Under the pieces are notes generated by a model, which made no database searches, had not been told where the DNA came from, and saw nothing but the letters and a program-made list of their open reading frames with translations. A stretch of DNA of 5,255 bases from HXMU1420-2 sp040830545 (GTDB taxonomy: Bacteria > Pseudomonadota > Alphaproteobacteria > Rhodobacterales > Rhodobacteraceae), in the NCBI GenBank assembly GCA_040830545.1, contig JBFOMB010000094.1, forward strand, positions 1 to 5,255, read 5' to 3'. A program made the translations under genes and the position numbers. Shown here piece after piece: positions 1-5,255 of the stretch; position 1 is the first letter of the stretch, and each line of letters opens with the position of its first letter.

Positions 1-961
1 CGAAAAGGCCTTTGTCAACGGGATCGTTGGCCTGAATGCGACAGGCGGGTCCACGAACCTGCTGATCCACCTAGTCGCCATGGCGCGCGCGGGTGGGATC
101 ATTCTGGACTGGGAGGACTTTTCTGACCTGTCCGAGGTCACGCCGCTGATGGCGCGGGTTTATCCCAACGGATTGGCCGACGTGAACCATTTTCATGCCG
201 CCGGTGGGCTGGGTTACATGATTGGCGATCTGCTGAAATCCGGTCTGCTGCATCCCGATACCCAGACGGTCGCGGGGCAGGGACTGGAAAACTATGCCGC
301 TGATCCCGTGTTTGCCGACGGCAAGCTGACCTGGACCGCTGGCCCGACCCACAGCCTGAACGACAAGATCCTGCGCCCGGCCAATGATCCGTTCCAGCCG
401 ACCGGGGGGCTGAAGCGTCTGACCGGTTCGCTGGGCACGTCGGTGATGAAAGTGTCTGCTGTGGCCCCCGAACATCACGTGGTCGAAGCGCCTGTGCGCG
501 TCTTCCACGATCAGGACGAAGCCAAGGCCGCTTTCAAGGCCGGAGAGTTGAACGACGGGGACGTCATCGTGGTGGTCCGGTTCCAGGGGCCCCGGGCCAT
601 CGGCATGCCGGAACTGCACAGCCTGACGCCGATGTTGTCGATCCTACAAGGGCGGGGTCAAAGGGTGGCGCTGGTGACGGATGGGCGGATGTCAGGCGCT
701 TCGGGCAAGGTGCCCGCTGCCATTCACGTCTGCCCCGAGGCGGTTGACGGCGGCCCCATCGCAAAGCTGCGCGATGGCGACGTTCTGCGTGTGGACGCCA
801 CGACCGGCACACTAGAGATCCTGACCGAGGGCGTTCTGGACCGTGACCCGGTCACCATCGACCTGTCTGCAAACGAAACCGGGACCGGGCGGCAGCTGTT
901 CTCGGTCTTTCGCAACAACGCAAGCGCGGCTACTGCTGGCGCAGCAATCTTTGGAACCTGA
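1..961 (+). CDS. edd: 6-phosphogluconate dehydratase, C-terminal part (5' end outside window)
   Basis: Catalyses dehydration of 6-phosphogluconate to 2-keto-3-deoxy-6-phosphogluconate (KDPG), the first dedicated ED step, in the cytoplasm. The reading frame is open from base 2 and gives 319 codons before TGA at 959-961. The family is about 600 residues, so roughly the C-terminal half is present and the N-terminal part with the Fe-S cysteines is missing. Visible family marks are NATGGSTNLLIHL near the left edge, NHFHAAGGLGYMIGDLL, the Edd-type GMPELHSLTP, and the second IlvD/Edd signature LVTDGRMSGAS (bases 671-703). The serine in that signature corresponds to the proposed catalytic base of IlvD-type dehydratases. 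The NHFHAAGG segment and the eda neighbour favour Edd over the related dihydroxy-acid dehydratase IlvD. eda starts 3 bases downstream, so the two are very probably co-transcribed and translationally coupled. An ATG at base 80 lies inside the conserved region and is not the true start. Confidence 0.95.
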   Translation, partial: EKAFVNGIVGLNATGGSTNLLIHLVAMARAGGIILDWEDFSDLSEVTPLMARVYPNGLADVNHFHAAGGLGYMIGDLLKSGLLHPDTQTVAGQGLENYAADPVFADGKLTWTAGPTHSLNDKILRPANDPFQPTGGLKRLTGSLGTSVMKVSAVAPEHHVVEAPVRVFHDQDEAKAAFKAGELNDGDVIVVVRFQGPRAIGMPELHSLTPMLSILQGRGQRVALVTDGRMSGASGKVPAAIHVCPEAVDGGPIAKLRDGDVLRVDATTGTLEILTEGVLDRDPVTIDLSANETGTGRQLFSVFRNNASAATAGAAIFGT

Positions 962-964
962 CCC

Positions 965-1612
965 ATGCCCCTTTCTCCAAACGATGCCAGCACACTGGCA
1001 CGTGACATCTGCTACCTGGCCCCGATTGTCCCCGTGCTGGTGGTCGAAGACGTGGCCACGGCCCGCCCTCTGGCCGAGGCATTGGTCGCCGGTGGCCTGC
1101 CCGCGCTGGAAGTGACCTTGCGCACGCCTGCCGCTCTGGATGTCATTCGCGCCATGGCCGAGGTGCCGGGTGGCACAGTTGGGGCAGGAACGTTGATCAC
1201 GCCAGACGACGTGCGCGCCGCAAAGGACGCCGGGGCAGTGTTTGGCGTATCGCCGGGCGCGACGGATGAATTGCTGTTGGCCTGCGAGGAAGAAGAACTG
1301 CCCTTGTTGCCCGGTGCCGCCACCGCGTCCGAGGCAATGCGCCTGCTGGGCCGAGGGTATTCGATGCTCAAATTCTTCCCGGCCGAAGCGTCAGGTGGGG
1401 CACCGGCATTGAAGGCCCTGTCCTCGCCCCTGCCGCAAATCAGCTTCTGCCCAACCGGCGGCGTCAGCCCGGCCAATGCGGCGGACTACCTGTCCTGCCC
1501 GAACGTGGTTTGCGCCGGTGGCAGCTGGGTTGCACCCAAACCCATGGTCAACGCGCAGGATTGGGCCGGGATCGAAGGTCTGGCACGCGATGCAGCGGCG
1601 CTAAAGCGCTGA
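965..1612 (+). CDS. eda: KDPG aldolase (2-dehydro-3-deoxy-phosphogluconate aldolase)
   Basis: Cleaves KDPG to pyruvate and glyceraldehyde-3-phosphate, completing the ED pathway. It is a 215-residue class I aldolase with a TIM-barrel fold, the usual length for the family (about 205-215), and normally works as a soluble trimer. Visible motifs are PVLVVEDV (residues 23-30), EVTLRT with the acid/base Glu49 and substrate-binding Arg53, GTVGAGT (70-76), the Schiff-base Lys136 in LKFFPAEASGG, the phosphate-binding FCPTGGVS (161-168) and the final GGSW (185-188). All catalytic residues expected from the E. coli enzyme (Glu45, Arg49, Lys133) have counterparts. The ATG at 965 follows the edd stop after only 3 bases. 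A weak GGA at 953-955 inside the edd 3' end may serve as ribosome binding site, so coupling to edd is likely. Some family members also act on 4-hydroxy-2-oxoglutarate, but the edd context makes KDPG the main substrate. Confidence 0.96.
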   Translation: MPLSPNDASTLARDICYLAPIVPVLVVEDVATARPLAEALVAGGLPALEVTLRTPAALDVIRAMAEVPGGTVGAGTLITPDDVRAAKDAGAVFGVSPGATDELLLACEEEELPLLPGAATASEAMRLLGRGYSMLKFFPAEASGGAPALKALSSPLPQISFCPTGGVSPANAADYLSCPNVVCAGGSWVAPKPMVNAQDWAGIEGLARDAAALKR

Positions 1613-1617
1613 AATCA

Positions 1618-1679
1618 GGCAGCGACTGTGGCGCTGCCCTTGCTGGCCACGGGAAATTCCCGCAGCACCAGCGTTTTAC
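1618..1679. terminator. Candidate bidirectional terminator between eda and the glycohydrolase-fold gene
   Basis: The gap between the two convergent genes (1613-1675) holds two inverted repeats. The first is a perfect 7-bp stem, GGCAGCG (1618-1624) with CGCTGCC (1632-1638), loop of 7. Read on the minus strand it is followed by TGATTT, so it could end the minus-strand gene. The second is centred on CGGGAAATTCCCG (1650-1662), extended with bulges by TGCTG/CAGCA or GCTGG/CCAGC, and followed on the plus strand by GTTTTA, so it could end edd-eda. The T runs are short, so Rho-independent termination is plausible but not certain. Confidence 0.4.
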
Positions 1680-2572
1680 AGCGCCTCAAACTCCTGCCAC
1701 AGCCTGTTTCCGTCCTGCACGGCCAACGCCCAATCCAGCGGGAGTCCATGAGTGGCTGCAGCCATGGCGCCGATGAAGATCGAGCGACCGCAATTGTCGC
1801 CTGCCGCGCGAATGTTGGTATCAATAGCGTCTTTGAAACTCGTTGATCCGGCCAGGATTTGAAATGCGACGGGCAAGGATTGGGGCAAGGGACACGCGCG
1901 GCCAAGTTCACCGGCATATGCGATCGAATCCTCTTGCGCGCGTTCCAGTGCGGATGCCAGTACGGCGGCGGCCTCAGGCTCAGCCGAAGCAACACCCGCC
2001 TCCAGCGCCTGTGTAAGTGTCTTGCCATCAAACACCGCTCGCAGCGCAGCTGTTGCCGGGTTGGCATAGGCAGCAGCGGTGGCGTTAGCGTTGGTGACGG
2101 AGACAGCATCGTCAATCTCGGCGTCCGTTCCCCCAATGGCGACAAGAGGCGGCAGTTTGGAAAGGGCCGGGATTTGGTCATCATCCGCGCCCGAAGGATG
2201 CCGGTTTGCCGCAATCCCATCCAGCGCGCCCCGCGTGGCCTTGTCTATGTATCCCTGCCACCAGCCGCCGGGGCCGAATGCCGCCATTGTTTCTCGCTGA
2301 TAAGCGTCGCGATCATATGTCCCGCCCTTCAGGGCGCGAACCATCACTTGCATTTGCGCACCGTATTGGGACAATTCACCGGCGGACTTGCCATCGTGGA
2401 CAAACACGCCTTTTGCGTCGGCGAAATCCGCTGGGTCGGGACGCCGAAACGCCAGCGCGCCGTCCAGGTTGGAAATGCGCTCCGCATCATAGAGCCAATG
2501 CAATCCCAGGCACGCCGCATCGGCAACATAAGCGCCAAAAAGGGCTGTTTTCTGAAAATCGGTGAGAGGCAT
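1676..2572 (-). CDS. ADP-ribosylglycohydrolase-fold protein, J1-crystallin-like branch, atypical metal site
   Basis: A 298-residue soluble protein with no signal peptide or membrane segment. Its layout follows the ADP-ribosylglycohydrolase (ARH/DraG) superfamily: an N-terminal helix LFGAYVADAACLGLHWLYD (residues 11-29), a middle SGADDDQIPALSKLPPLVA (127-145), VTNANATAAAYANPATAALRA (159-179), and a C-terminal AAGDNCGRSIFIGAM (256-270) followed by THGLPLDW (274-281). The ADAA..LHW.YD and GDN..R forms resemble the J1-crystallin/selenoprotein-J-like subgroup rather than classical DraG. Classical members hydrolyse ADP-ribosyl bonds using two Mg or Mn ions held by a TDDT-type motif and a GGDTDT motif. 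Here those places read QYGAQ (69-73) and AGDNCG (257-262), so the usual chemistry may be lost or changed; the substrate is unknown. The ATG at 2572 is preferred: the in-frame GTG at 2617 has no Shine-Dalgarno (SD) sequence and adds 15 unconserved residues, although the AAGGA before the ATG is rather far away (about 15 bases). It is divergent from the ATPase and convergent with eda. Confidence 0.85.
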   Translation of the reverse strand: MPLTDFQKTALFGAYVADAACLGLHWLYDAERISNLDGALAFRRPDPADFADAKGVFVHDGKSAGELSQYGAQMQVMVRALKGGTYDRDAYQRETMAAFGPGGWWQGYIDKATRGALDGIAANRHPSGADDDQIPALSKLPPLVAIGGTDAEIDDAVSVTNANATAAAYANPATAALRAVFDGKTLTQALEAGVASAEPEAAAVLASALERAQEDSIAYAGELGRACPLPQSLPVAFQILAGSTSFKDAIDTNIRAAGDNCGRSIFIGAMAAATHGLPLDWALAVQDGNRLWQEFEAL

Positions 2573-2604
2573 GGCAAACTCGCTTGGTCCTTGGTTGTGG
2601 ATGA

Positions 2605-2633
2605 TTGTTACGGGCACAACTGGGCTACGGCAA
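2605..2633 (-). promoter_or_regulatory. Candidate promoter of the glycohydrolase-fold gene
   Basis: On the minus strand TTGCCG (2633-2628) is followed after exactly 17 bases by TAACAA (2610-2605), a modest match to the sigma-70 -35 and -10 hexamers (4/6 and 3/6). Transcription would start near 2597. That is downstream of the alternative GTG start at 2617, which supports the ATG at 2572. No equally good pair was found for the divergent plus-strand ATPase gene; a TATCCT at 2681-2686 is the only -10-like hexamer noticed there. Confidence 0.22.
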
Positions 2634-2714
2634 ATGACAAAAGTCTATTGCGGCCTTCGATGGAAACCAGGCAACCGTCCTATCCTGCAATGAGTGGTTG
2701 GAATGGTAAGTAGA

Positions 2715-3257
2715 ATGAACACCAATTTTATTTTGATCACCGGGTGTTCTGGCGGTGGCAAATCAACATTGCTGGACGCGCTTGGCAGACATGGCTTTGC
2801 GATCTCGCCGGAACCTGGACGGCGCGTAATTGCATCCGAGCTCGCCGGATCTGGCGGTGCGCTTCCTTGGGTGGATATGGCAGCGTTCGCGTCACGCGCA
2901 ATCGAAACAGCCCGGGCCGATCTGGAGGCTGCACGCGAATTTGACGGACCGGTGTTTTTCGACAGAGGCCTGATCGACGCCGCTGTTGCGTGTGAACACT
3001 CAGGTGGGCCACCAGCAGCAGACACGTTGGGCGAGGTTCGGCACTATGCAAAGCAGGTATTCGTGGTGCCGCCCTGGAAAGAGCTGTTTGCGAACGATGC
3101 AGCGCGGCGGCATGATTTCAGCGCCGCCGTACAGGAATATGATCGCATTCTGTGTGCACTGGATGACCTGGGGTATGACAGGTTTGAATTGCCTCGGGTT
3201 GGCGTGGCAGACCGCGTCGAAATTGTCCTGCAAGAGCGCCGCGCAGATTGCGGCTGA
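2715..3257 (+). CDS. Small P-loop ATPase, AAA_28/COG3911-like predicted ATPase
   Basis: A 180-residue cytoplasmic protein that probably binds and hydrolyses ATP or transfers its phosphate; the substrate is unknown. The Walker A motif GCSGGGKST is at residues 10-18, right after the first beta strand FILIT. Next come SPEPGRRVI (31-39), ALPWVDMAAFA (49-59), a Walker B-like VFFDRGLIDA (80-89) and VFVVPPWKELFANDAARRHDF (115-135), whose arginines look like the lid of a nucleotide kinase. It ends with AVQEYDRILCALDDLGY and a final ELPRVGVADRV. This order and the short length match stand-alone predicted ATPases with a kinase-like core (recalled, not searched). The ATG at 2715 is chosen because it starts directly before the first strand. 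In-frame GTG at 2694 and ATG at 2703 would add 7 or 4 residues, and no start has a strong SD sequence. It is divergent from the glycohydrolase-fold gene and ends 5 bases from the convergent lactonase stop. Confidence 0.85.
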   Translation: MNTNFILITGCSGGGKSTLLDALGRHGFAISPEPGRRVIASELAGSGGALPWVDMAAFASRAIETARADLEAAREFDGPVFFDRGLIDAAVACEHSGGPPAADTLGEVRHYAKQVFVVPPWKELFANDAARRHDFSAAVQEYDRILCALDDLGYDRFELPRVGVADRVEIVLQERRADCG

Positions 3258-3262
3258 ATGGC

Positions 3263-4168
3263 CTACGCCGCGCTTGTGTTCACATAGATCGCATAGACCG
3301 AACTGGTGGCCGTGATGAACAGCCGGTTGCCGCGTGCGCCGCCAAAGGTCAGGTTTGACACCCGCTCGGGCACAAGGATCTTGCCCAACAGATTGCCGGA
3401 TGCATCGAACACGTGCACGCCATCCTCGGCAGAGCACCAGATGTTGTCCTGGCAATCCACGCGGAACCCGTCAGGCAGGCCCTGATCGACCTCGGCAAAC
3501 ACCCGCATGTTGTCGAGCGTTCCGTCGGGGGCAACGTCATAGGCCCGCAGGATCGGGGGTACAGACGGGTCATGGCTGCTGCCGGATTCGGCCACGTACA
3601 GGCGGGTTTCGTCCTTGGAAAAGGCCAACCCGTTGGGTTGGACAAAATCCTGCGCCACCGGGGTGATCGACGACCCGTCCGGGGACACACGATAGACATA
3701 GTTGCCGCTTTGCTCGGACGGGGCCTTGTGCCCTTCGAGGTTGGACAAGATGCCATAGGTCGGGTCCGAGAACCAGATCGACCCGTCCGAATGCACCACC
3801 ACGTCATTTGGTGAATTCAGGTGTTTGCCATCATGGCTGTCAGCGATCACGGTGATGGAGCCGTCATGTTCCGTGCGCGTAACCGACCGACTGCCATGCT
3901 GACAGGTGACCAGGCGGCCCTGACCATCGCGCGTGTTGCCATTGGCATATTGCGACGGTTTGCGGAACACACTGGTGCCGCCATCCTCGGTCCAGCGACA
4001 TATCCGTTCATTTGGAATGTCCGAAAACAACAGCAGGTCATGTGCCGGAAACCAGACCGGGCCTTCCGTCCAGACGTGGCCGGTGGATACGCGGGCCAGT
4101 CCCAGGTTGGCGTGAATCAAGTCACCGAATTCAGGGCGGATCGCGTCGTAAAGTGAAACCTGTGTCAT
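3263..4168 (-). CDS. SMP-30/gluconolactonase/LRE-family lactonase
   Basis: A 301-residue six-bladed beta-propeller enzyme predicted to hydrolyse a sugar lactone such as glucono-1,5-lactone to the free acid with one divalent metal ion. Visible marks are HVWTEGPVWF (31-40) with metal-ligand candidate Glu35, LLLFSDIPNERICRW (46-59), ANGNTRDGQGRLVTCQHG (75-92), HLNSPNDVVV (116-125) with Asn121, GSIWFSDPTYGI (129-140), VQPNGLAFS (176-184) with Asn179, and GLPDGFRVD (230-238) with Asp233. These cover the expected Glu/Asn/Asn/Asp metal site. There is no signal peptide, so it should act in the cytoplasm, unlike exported gluconolactonases. The ATG at 4168 is preferred over an in-frame TTG at 4186 because AAGGG lies 9 bases before it. 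Nearby edd-eda would fit a role feeding gluconate into ED catabolism, but the family also takes other lactones (xylono-, galactono-, arabino-), so the exact substrate is open. Confidence 0.9.
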   Translation of the reverse strand: MTQVSLYDAIRPEFGDLIHANLGLARVSTGHVWTEGPVWFPAHDLLLFSDIPNERICRWTEDGGTSVFRKPSQYANGNTRDGQGRLVTCQHGSRSVTRTEHDGSITVIADSHDGKHLNSPNDVVVHSDGSIWFSDPTYGILSNLEGHKAPSEQSGNYVYRVSPDGSSITPVAQDFVQPNGLAFSKDETRLYVAESGSSHDPSVPPILRAYDVAPDGTLDNMRVFAEVDQGLPDGFRVDCQDNIWCSAEDGVHVFDASGNLLGKILVPERVSNLTFGGARGNRLFITATSSVYAIYVNTSAA

Positions 4169-4177
4169 CTTCCAATT

Positions 4178-4184
4178 CCCTTCC
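4178..4184 (-). promoter_or_regulatory. Ribosome binding site that fixes the lactonase start
   Basis: On the minus strand GGAAGGG (4184-4178) ends 9 bases before the ATG at 4168-4166, a good SD sequence and spacing. It overlaps the alternative TTG codon at 4186-4184, which has no such site of its own, so the ATG is the better start. Confidence 0.6.
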
Positions 4185-4359
4185 AAATGGCCTGTGTCAC
4201 GACGTCAAACACCACCATGTTTGTCAATATCGACCGGATGACGAAGGTGACAGGCCGAAGCCACAAAGGTGCAAACGCCACTCTACCGGTTTCGGTCACG
4301 TCGATGTTGTCGAACCTAACGACGACCAAAACACGCGGGGTGCCGCCGAAAGTAGAAGA

Positions 4360-4377
4360 TCGTCATAAAACTGACAG
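4360..4377 (+). promoter_or_regulatory. Candidate Pho box (PhoB site) upstream of phoX
   Basis: TCGTCAT, spacer AAAA, then CTGACAG. This keeps the 7+4+7 architecture of the Pho box (two CTGTCAT-like heptamers in an 11-base repeat) and matches 5 of 7 bases in each heptamer. It lies 167 bases before the phoX ATG, so it would imply a long leader. The same bases can also be read as a dyad, GTCA-N6-TGAC, which would suggest a different type of regulator. PhoX control by PhoB under phosphate limitation is known in other bacteria; the assignment here is inferred. Confidence 0.3.
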
Positions 4378-4442
4378 AGACATGGTTTTAGCGTGCGCGC
4401 AGTTGCGACCCTGATTCCAGCTGGACCGTCTGAAACCTTTGT

Positions 4443-4468
4443 GCACTTGCAACTCTGCCTTGCAGTGC
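4443..4468. repeat. Imperfect inverted repeat in the phoX leader
   Basis: GCACTTGCAA (4443-4452) and TTGCAGTGC (4460-4468) are reverse complements apart from one extra T, around a 7-base loop CTCTGCC. It could form a hairpin in the phoX leader or be an operator. No T run follows, so a terminator is unlikely. Confidence 0.4.
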
Positions 4469-4533
4469 GTCAGATATCCTGCCTGCGGAGCTCAGCGTGT
4501 CCGCAACGTTCAAGCCAGTTTAGAACGAGCGAT

Positions 4534-4537
4534 AGGA
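4534..4537 (+). promoter_or_regulatory. phoX ribosome binding site
   Basis: AGGA lies 7 bases before the ATG at 4545, an ordinary SD sequence and spacing. It supports this start, which gives the full leader ahead of the twin-arginine motif. Confidence 0.55.
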
Positions 4538-4544
4538 CTGCCGT

Positions 4545-5255
4545 ATGACACAGCCCACCACACACGACCTCACCTTTGACGAATTTGACGAGGCCATCAA
4601 TCCGCGCCCCGAAGAGTGCGATTTCGACCGGATCGTCGAAGCGGCCATTTCACGCCGTGGGTTCCTGAGCGGCACGCTGGCCTTTGGCAGCGTCACCGCG
4701 CTGGGCTCCACGCTGGCCGGCACGCAGGCAGAGGCGGCAGGCGACCGGTTTGCCTTTTCGGCCATTTCGACGTCTACGGCGGACACGGTTGTGGTTCCCG
4801 ACGGCTACAAGGCCGAGGTTATGGTCACATGGGGCGATCCGCTGTGGTCGGACGCACCAGAATTCGACCCGGCCACACGCGGTACGGCAGCCAGTCAGGA
4901 ACGTGCCTTTGGTGACAACACCGACGGTCAGGACGTGTTCCTGCACAATGGTCACGTCCTGCTGGTGGTGAACAACGAATACACCAACCGCGACATCCTC
5001 TGGGGCAACAATCCCGATTCCAAACCTGCCTCGGACGATGACATCGCCAAAGGCATGATGGCGCATGGTGTGTCGGTCGTGGAAATCGCGATCACTGATG
5101 GCACGTGGGGCATCGTCAAGGTCAGCCCGTATAACCGCCGCATCACGCCGCAAACCGACATGGCGCTGACCGGCCCGGCGGCAGGCCACGACCTGATGAA
5201 AACCGCGGCAGACGCAACAGGAACCACCTCCAAAGGCACCTGGAACAACTGCGGC
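4545..5255 (+). CDS. phoX: PhoX-family alkaline phosphatase, N-terminal part (3' end outside window)
   Basis: The first 237 codons of a DUF839/PhoX phosphatase; the family is roughly 600-700 residues, so about a third is present and no stop occurs before the edge. PhoX enzymes are exported folded by the Tat system and release phosphate from organic esters; the characterised Pseudomonas enzyme uses an iron-calcium cofactor. A 35-residue, acidic and polar N-terminal region precedes the twin-arginine motif SRRGFL (36-41), then a hydrophobic stretch (about 42-60), with likely cleavage near AEA (62-64). The mature part shows VPDGYKAEVMVTWGDPLW (84-101), FGDNTDGQDVF (122-132), LLVVNNEYTNRDILW (139-153), MMAHGVSVVEI (171-181) and YNRRIT (196-201). 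It ends in GTWNNCG, the beginning of the NNC block that carries a cysteine linked to the iron site. The gene is divergent from the lactonase. PhoX is the best fit; a close DUF839 paralogue with another substrate cannot be excluded from this fragment. Confidence 0.88.
   Translation, partial: MTQPTTHDLTFDEFDEAINPRPEECDFDRIVEAAISRRGFLSGTLAFGSVTALGSTLAGTQAEAAGDRFAFSAISTSTADTVVVPDGYKAEVMVTWGDPLWSDAPEFDPATRGTAASQERAFGDNTDGQDVFLHNGHVLLVVNNEYTNRDILWGNNPDSKPASDDDIAKGMMAHGVSVVEIAITDGTWGIVKVSPYNRRITPQTDMALTGPAAGHDLMKTAADATGTTSKGTWNNCG

Larger units (their letters stand above)
4169..4544. other. Divergent intergenic control region between the lactonase and phoX
   Basis: A 376-base stretch with no convincing gene; an open frame at 4187-4414 encodes a low-complexity Thr/Val/Arg-rich peptide with no family character. 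The half nearer the lactonase holds several GTCA/TGAC cores (4196, 4204, 4223, 4239, 4248 and 4295). On the minus strand a TTGACA (4227-4222) could be a -35 element, but no good -10 follows it. The half nearer phoX holds a possible Pho box (4360-4377), an imperfect inverted repeat (4443-4468) and the phoX ribosome binding site. Both flanking genes must be driven from here. Confidence 0.6.

Noticed and set aside
71..619. Open frame of 182 codons antisense to edd
   Set aside because: It lies opposite a conserved edd segment and its product has no family features; a GC-rich genome gives many such frames.
2573..2617. Upstream GTG start extending the glycohydrolase-fold protein by 15 residues
   Set aside because: No ribosome binding site precedes it, the extra residues are not family-like, and the best promoter candidate would start transcription downstream of it.
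1859..2713. Long open frame (284 codons) on the plus strand, antisense to the glycohydrolase-fold gene
   Set aside because: It mirrors a well-supported gene on the other strand, has no recognisable family motif and a composition rich in Arg, Cys and Gly typical of antisense shadows.
4169..4186. Upstream TTG start extending the lactonase by 6 residues
   Set aside because: TTG is a rare start and the good SD sequence overlaps it, correctly spaced for the ATG at 4168 instead.
4187..4414. Short open frame (75 codons) in the lactonase-phoX intergenic region
   Set aside because: No clear ribosome binding site, no recognisable domain, and it overlaps the likely control elements of both flanking genes.
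1..5255. Mobile element, prophage, CRISPR array, toxin-antitoxin or defence system
   Set aside because: No transposase, integrase, repeat-spacer pattern, terminal inverted repeats or paired small genes were seen. The glycohydrolase-fold and ATPase pair is the only loose candidate and has no direct sign of a defence role.

Overview
The base composition is GC-rich with strong third-position G/C. Together with Entner-Doudoroff (ED) genes, a Tat-exported PhoX-type phosphatase and the style of the proteins, this suggests an alphaproteobacterium, most likely a marine Rhodobacterales (Roseobacter-group) chromosome. That assignment is inference from protein character; no rRNA or other marker is present.

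Layout, left to right: (1) the C-terminal half of 6-phosphogluconate dehydratase (edd, +, cut by the left edge), followed after 3 bases by KDPG aldolase (eda, +). These are the two dedicated steps of the ED pathway. (2) A short convergent gap with hairpins. (3) An ADP-ribosylglycohydrolase-fold protein of the J1-crystallin-like branch (-), whose usual metal-binding motifs are altered. (4) A 142-base divergent spacer. (5) A small stand-alone P-loop ATPase (+) resembling the COG3911-type predicted ATPases. (6) A cytoplasmic SMP-30/gluconolactonase-family lactonase (-), whose stop lies 5 bases from the ATPase stop. (7) A 376-base divergent intergenic region with a possible Pho box and an imperfect inverted repeat. 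(8) The N-terminal 237 codons of a PhoX-family alkaline phosphatase (+) with a twin-arginine signal, cut by the right edge.

How the genes fit together: edd-eda convert 6-phosphogluconate to pyruvate and glyceraldehyde-3-phosphate. The lactonase could supply gluconate or a related sugar acid to the same catabolism, although the window shows no gluconate kinase. PhoX releases phosphate from organic esters outside the cytoplasm and has no obvious metabolic link to the sugar genes beyond sharing a divergent control region with the lactonase. The glycohydrolase-fold gene and the ATPase gene are divergent neighbours with no assigned pathway, and they are the least understood part. Orientation changes at every boundary after eda, so only edd-eda look like an operon. 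I see no tRNA, rRNA, CRISPR array, insertion sequence, prophage or other mobile element, and no convincing new multi-gene system.
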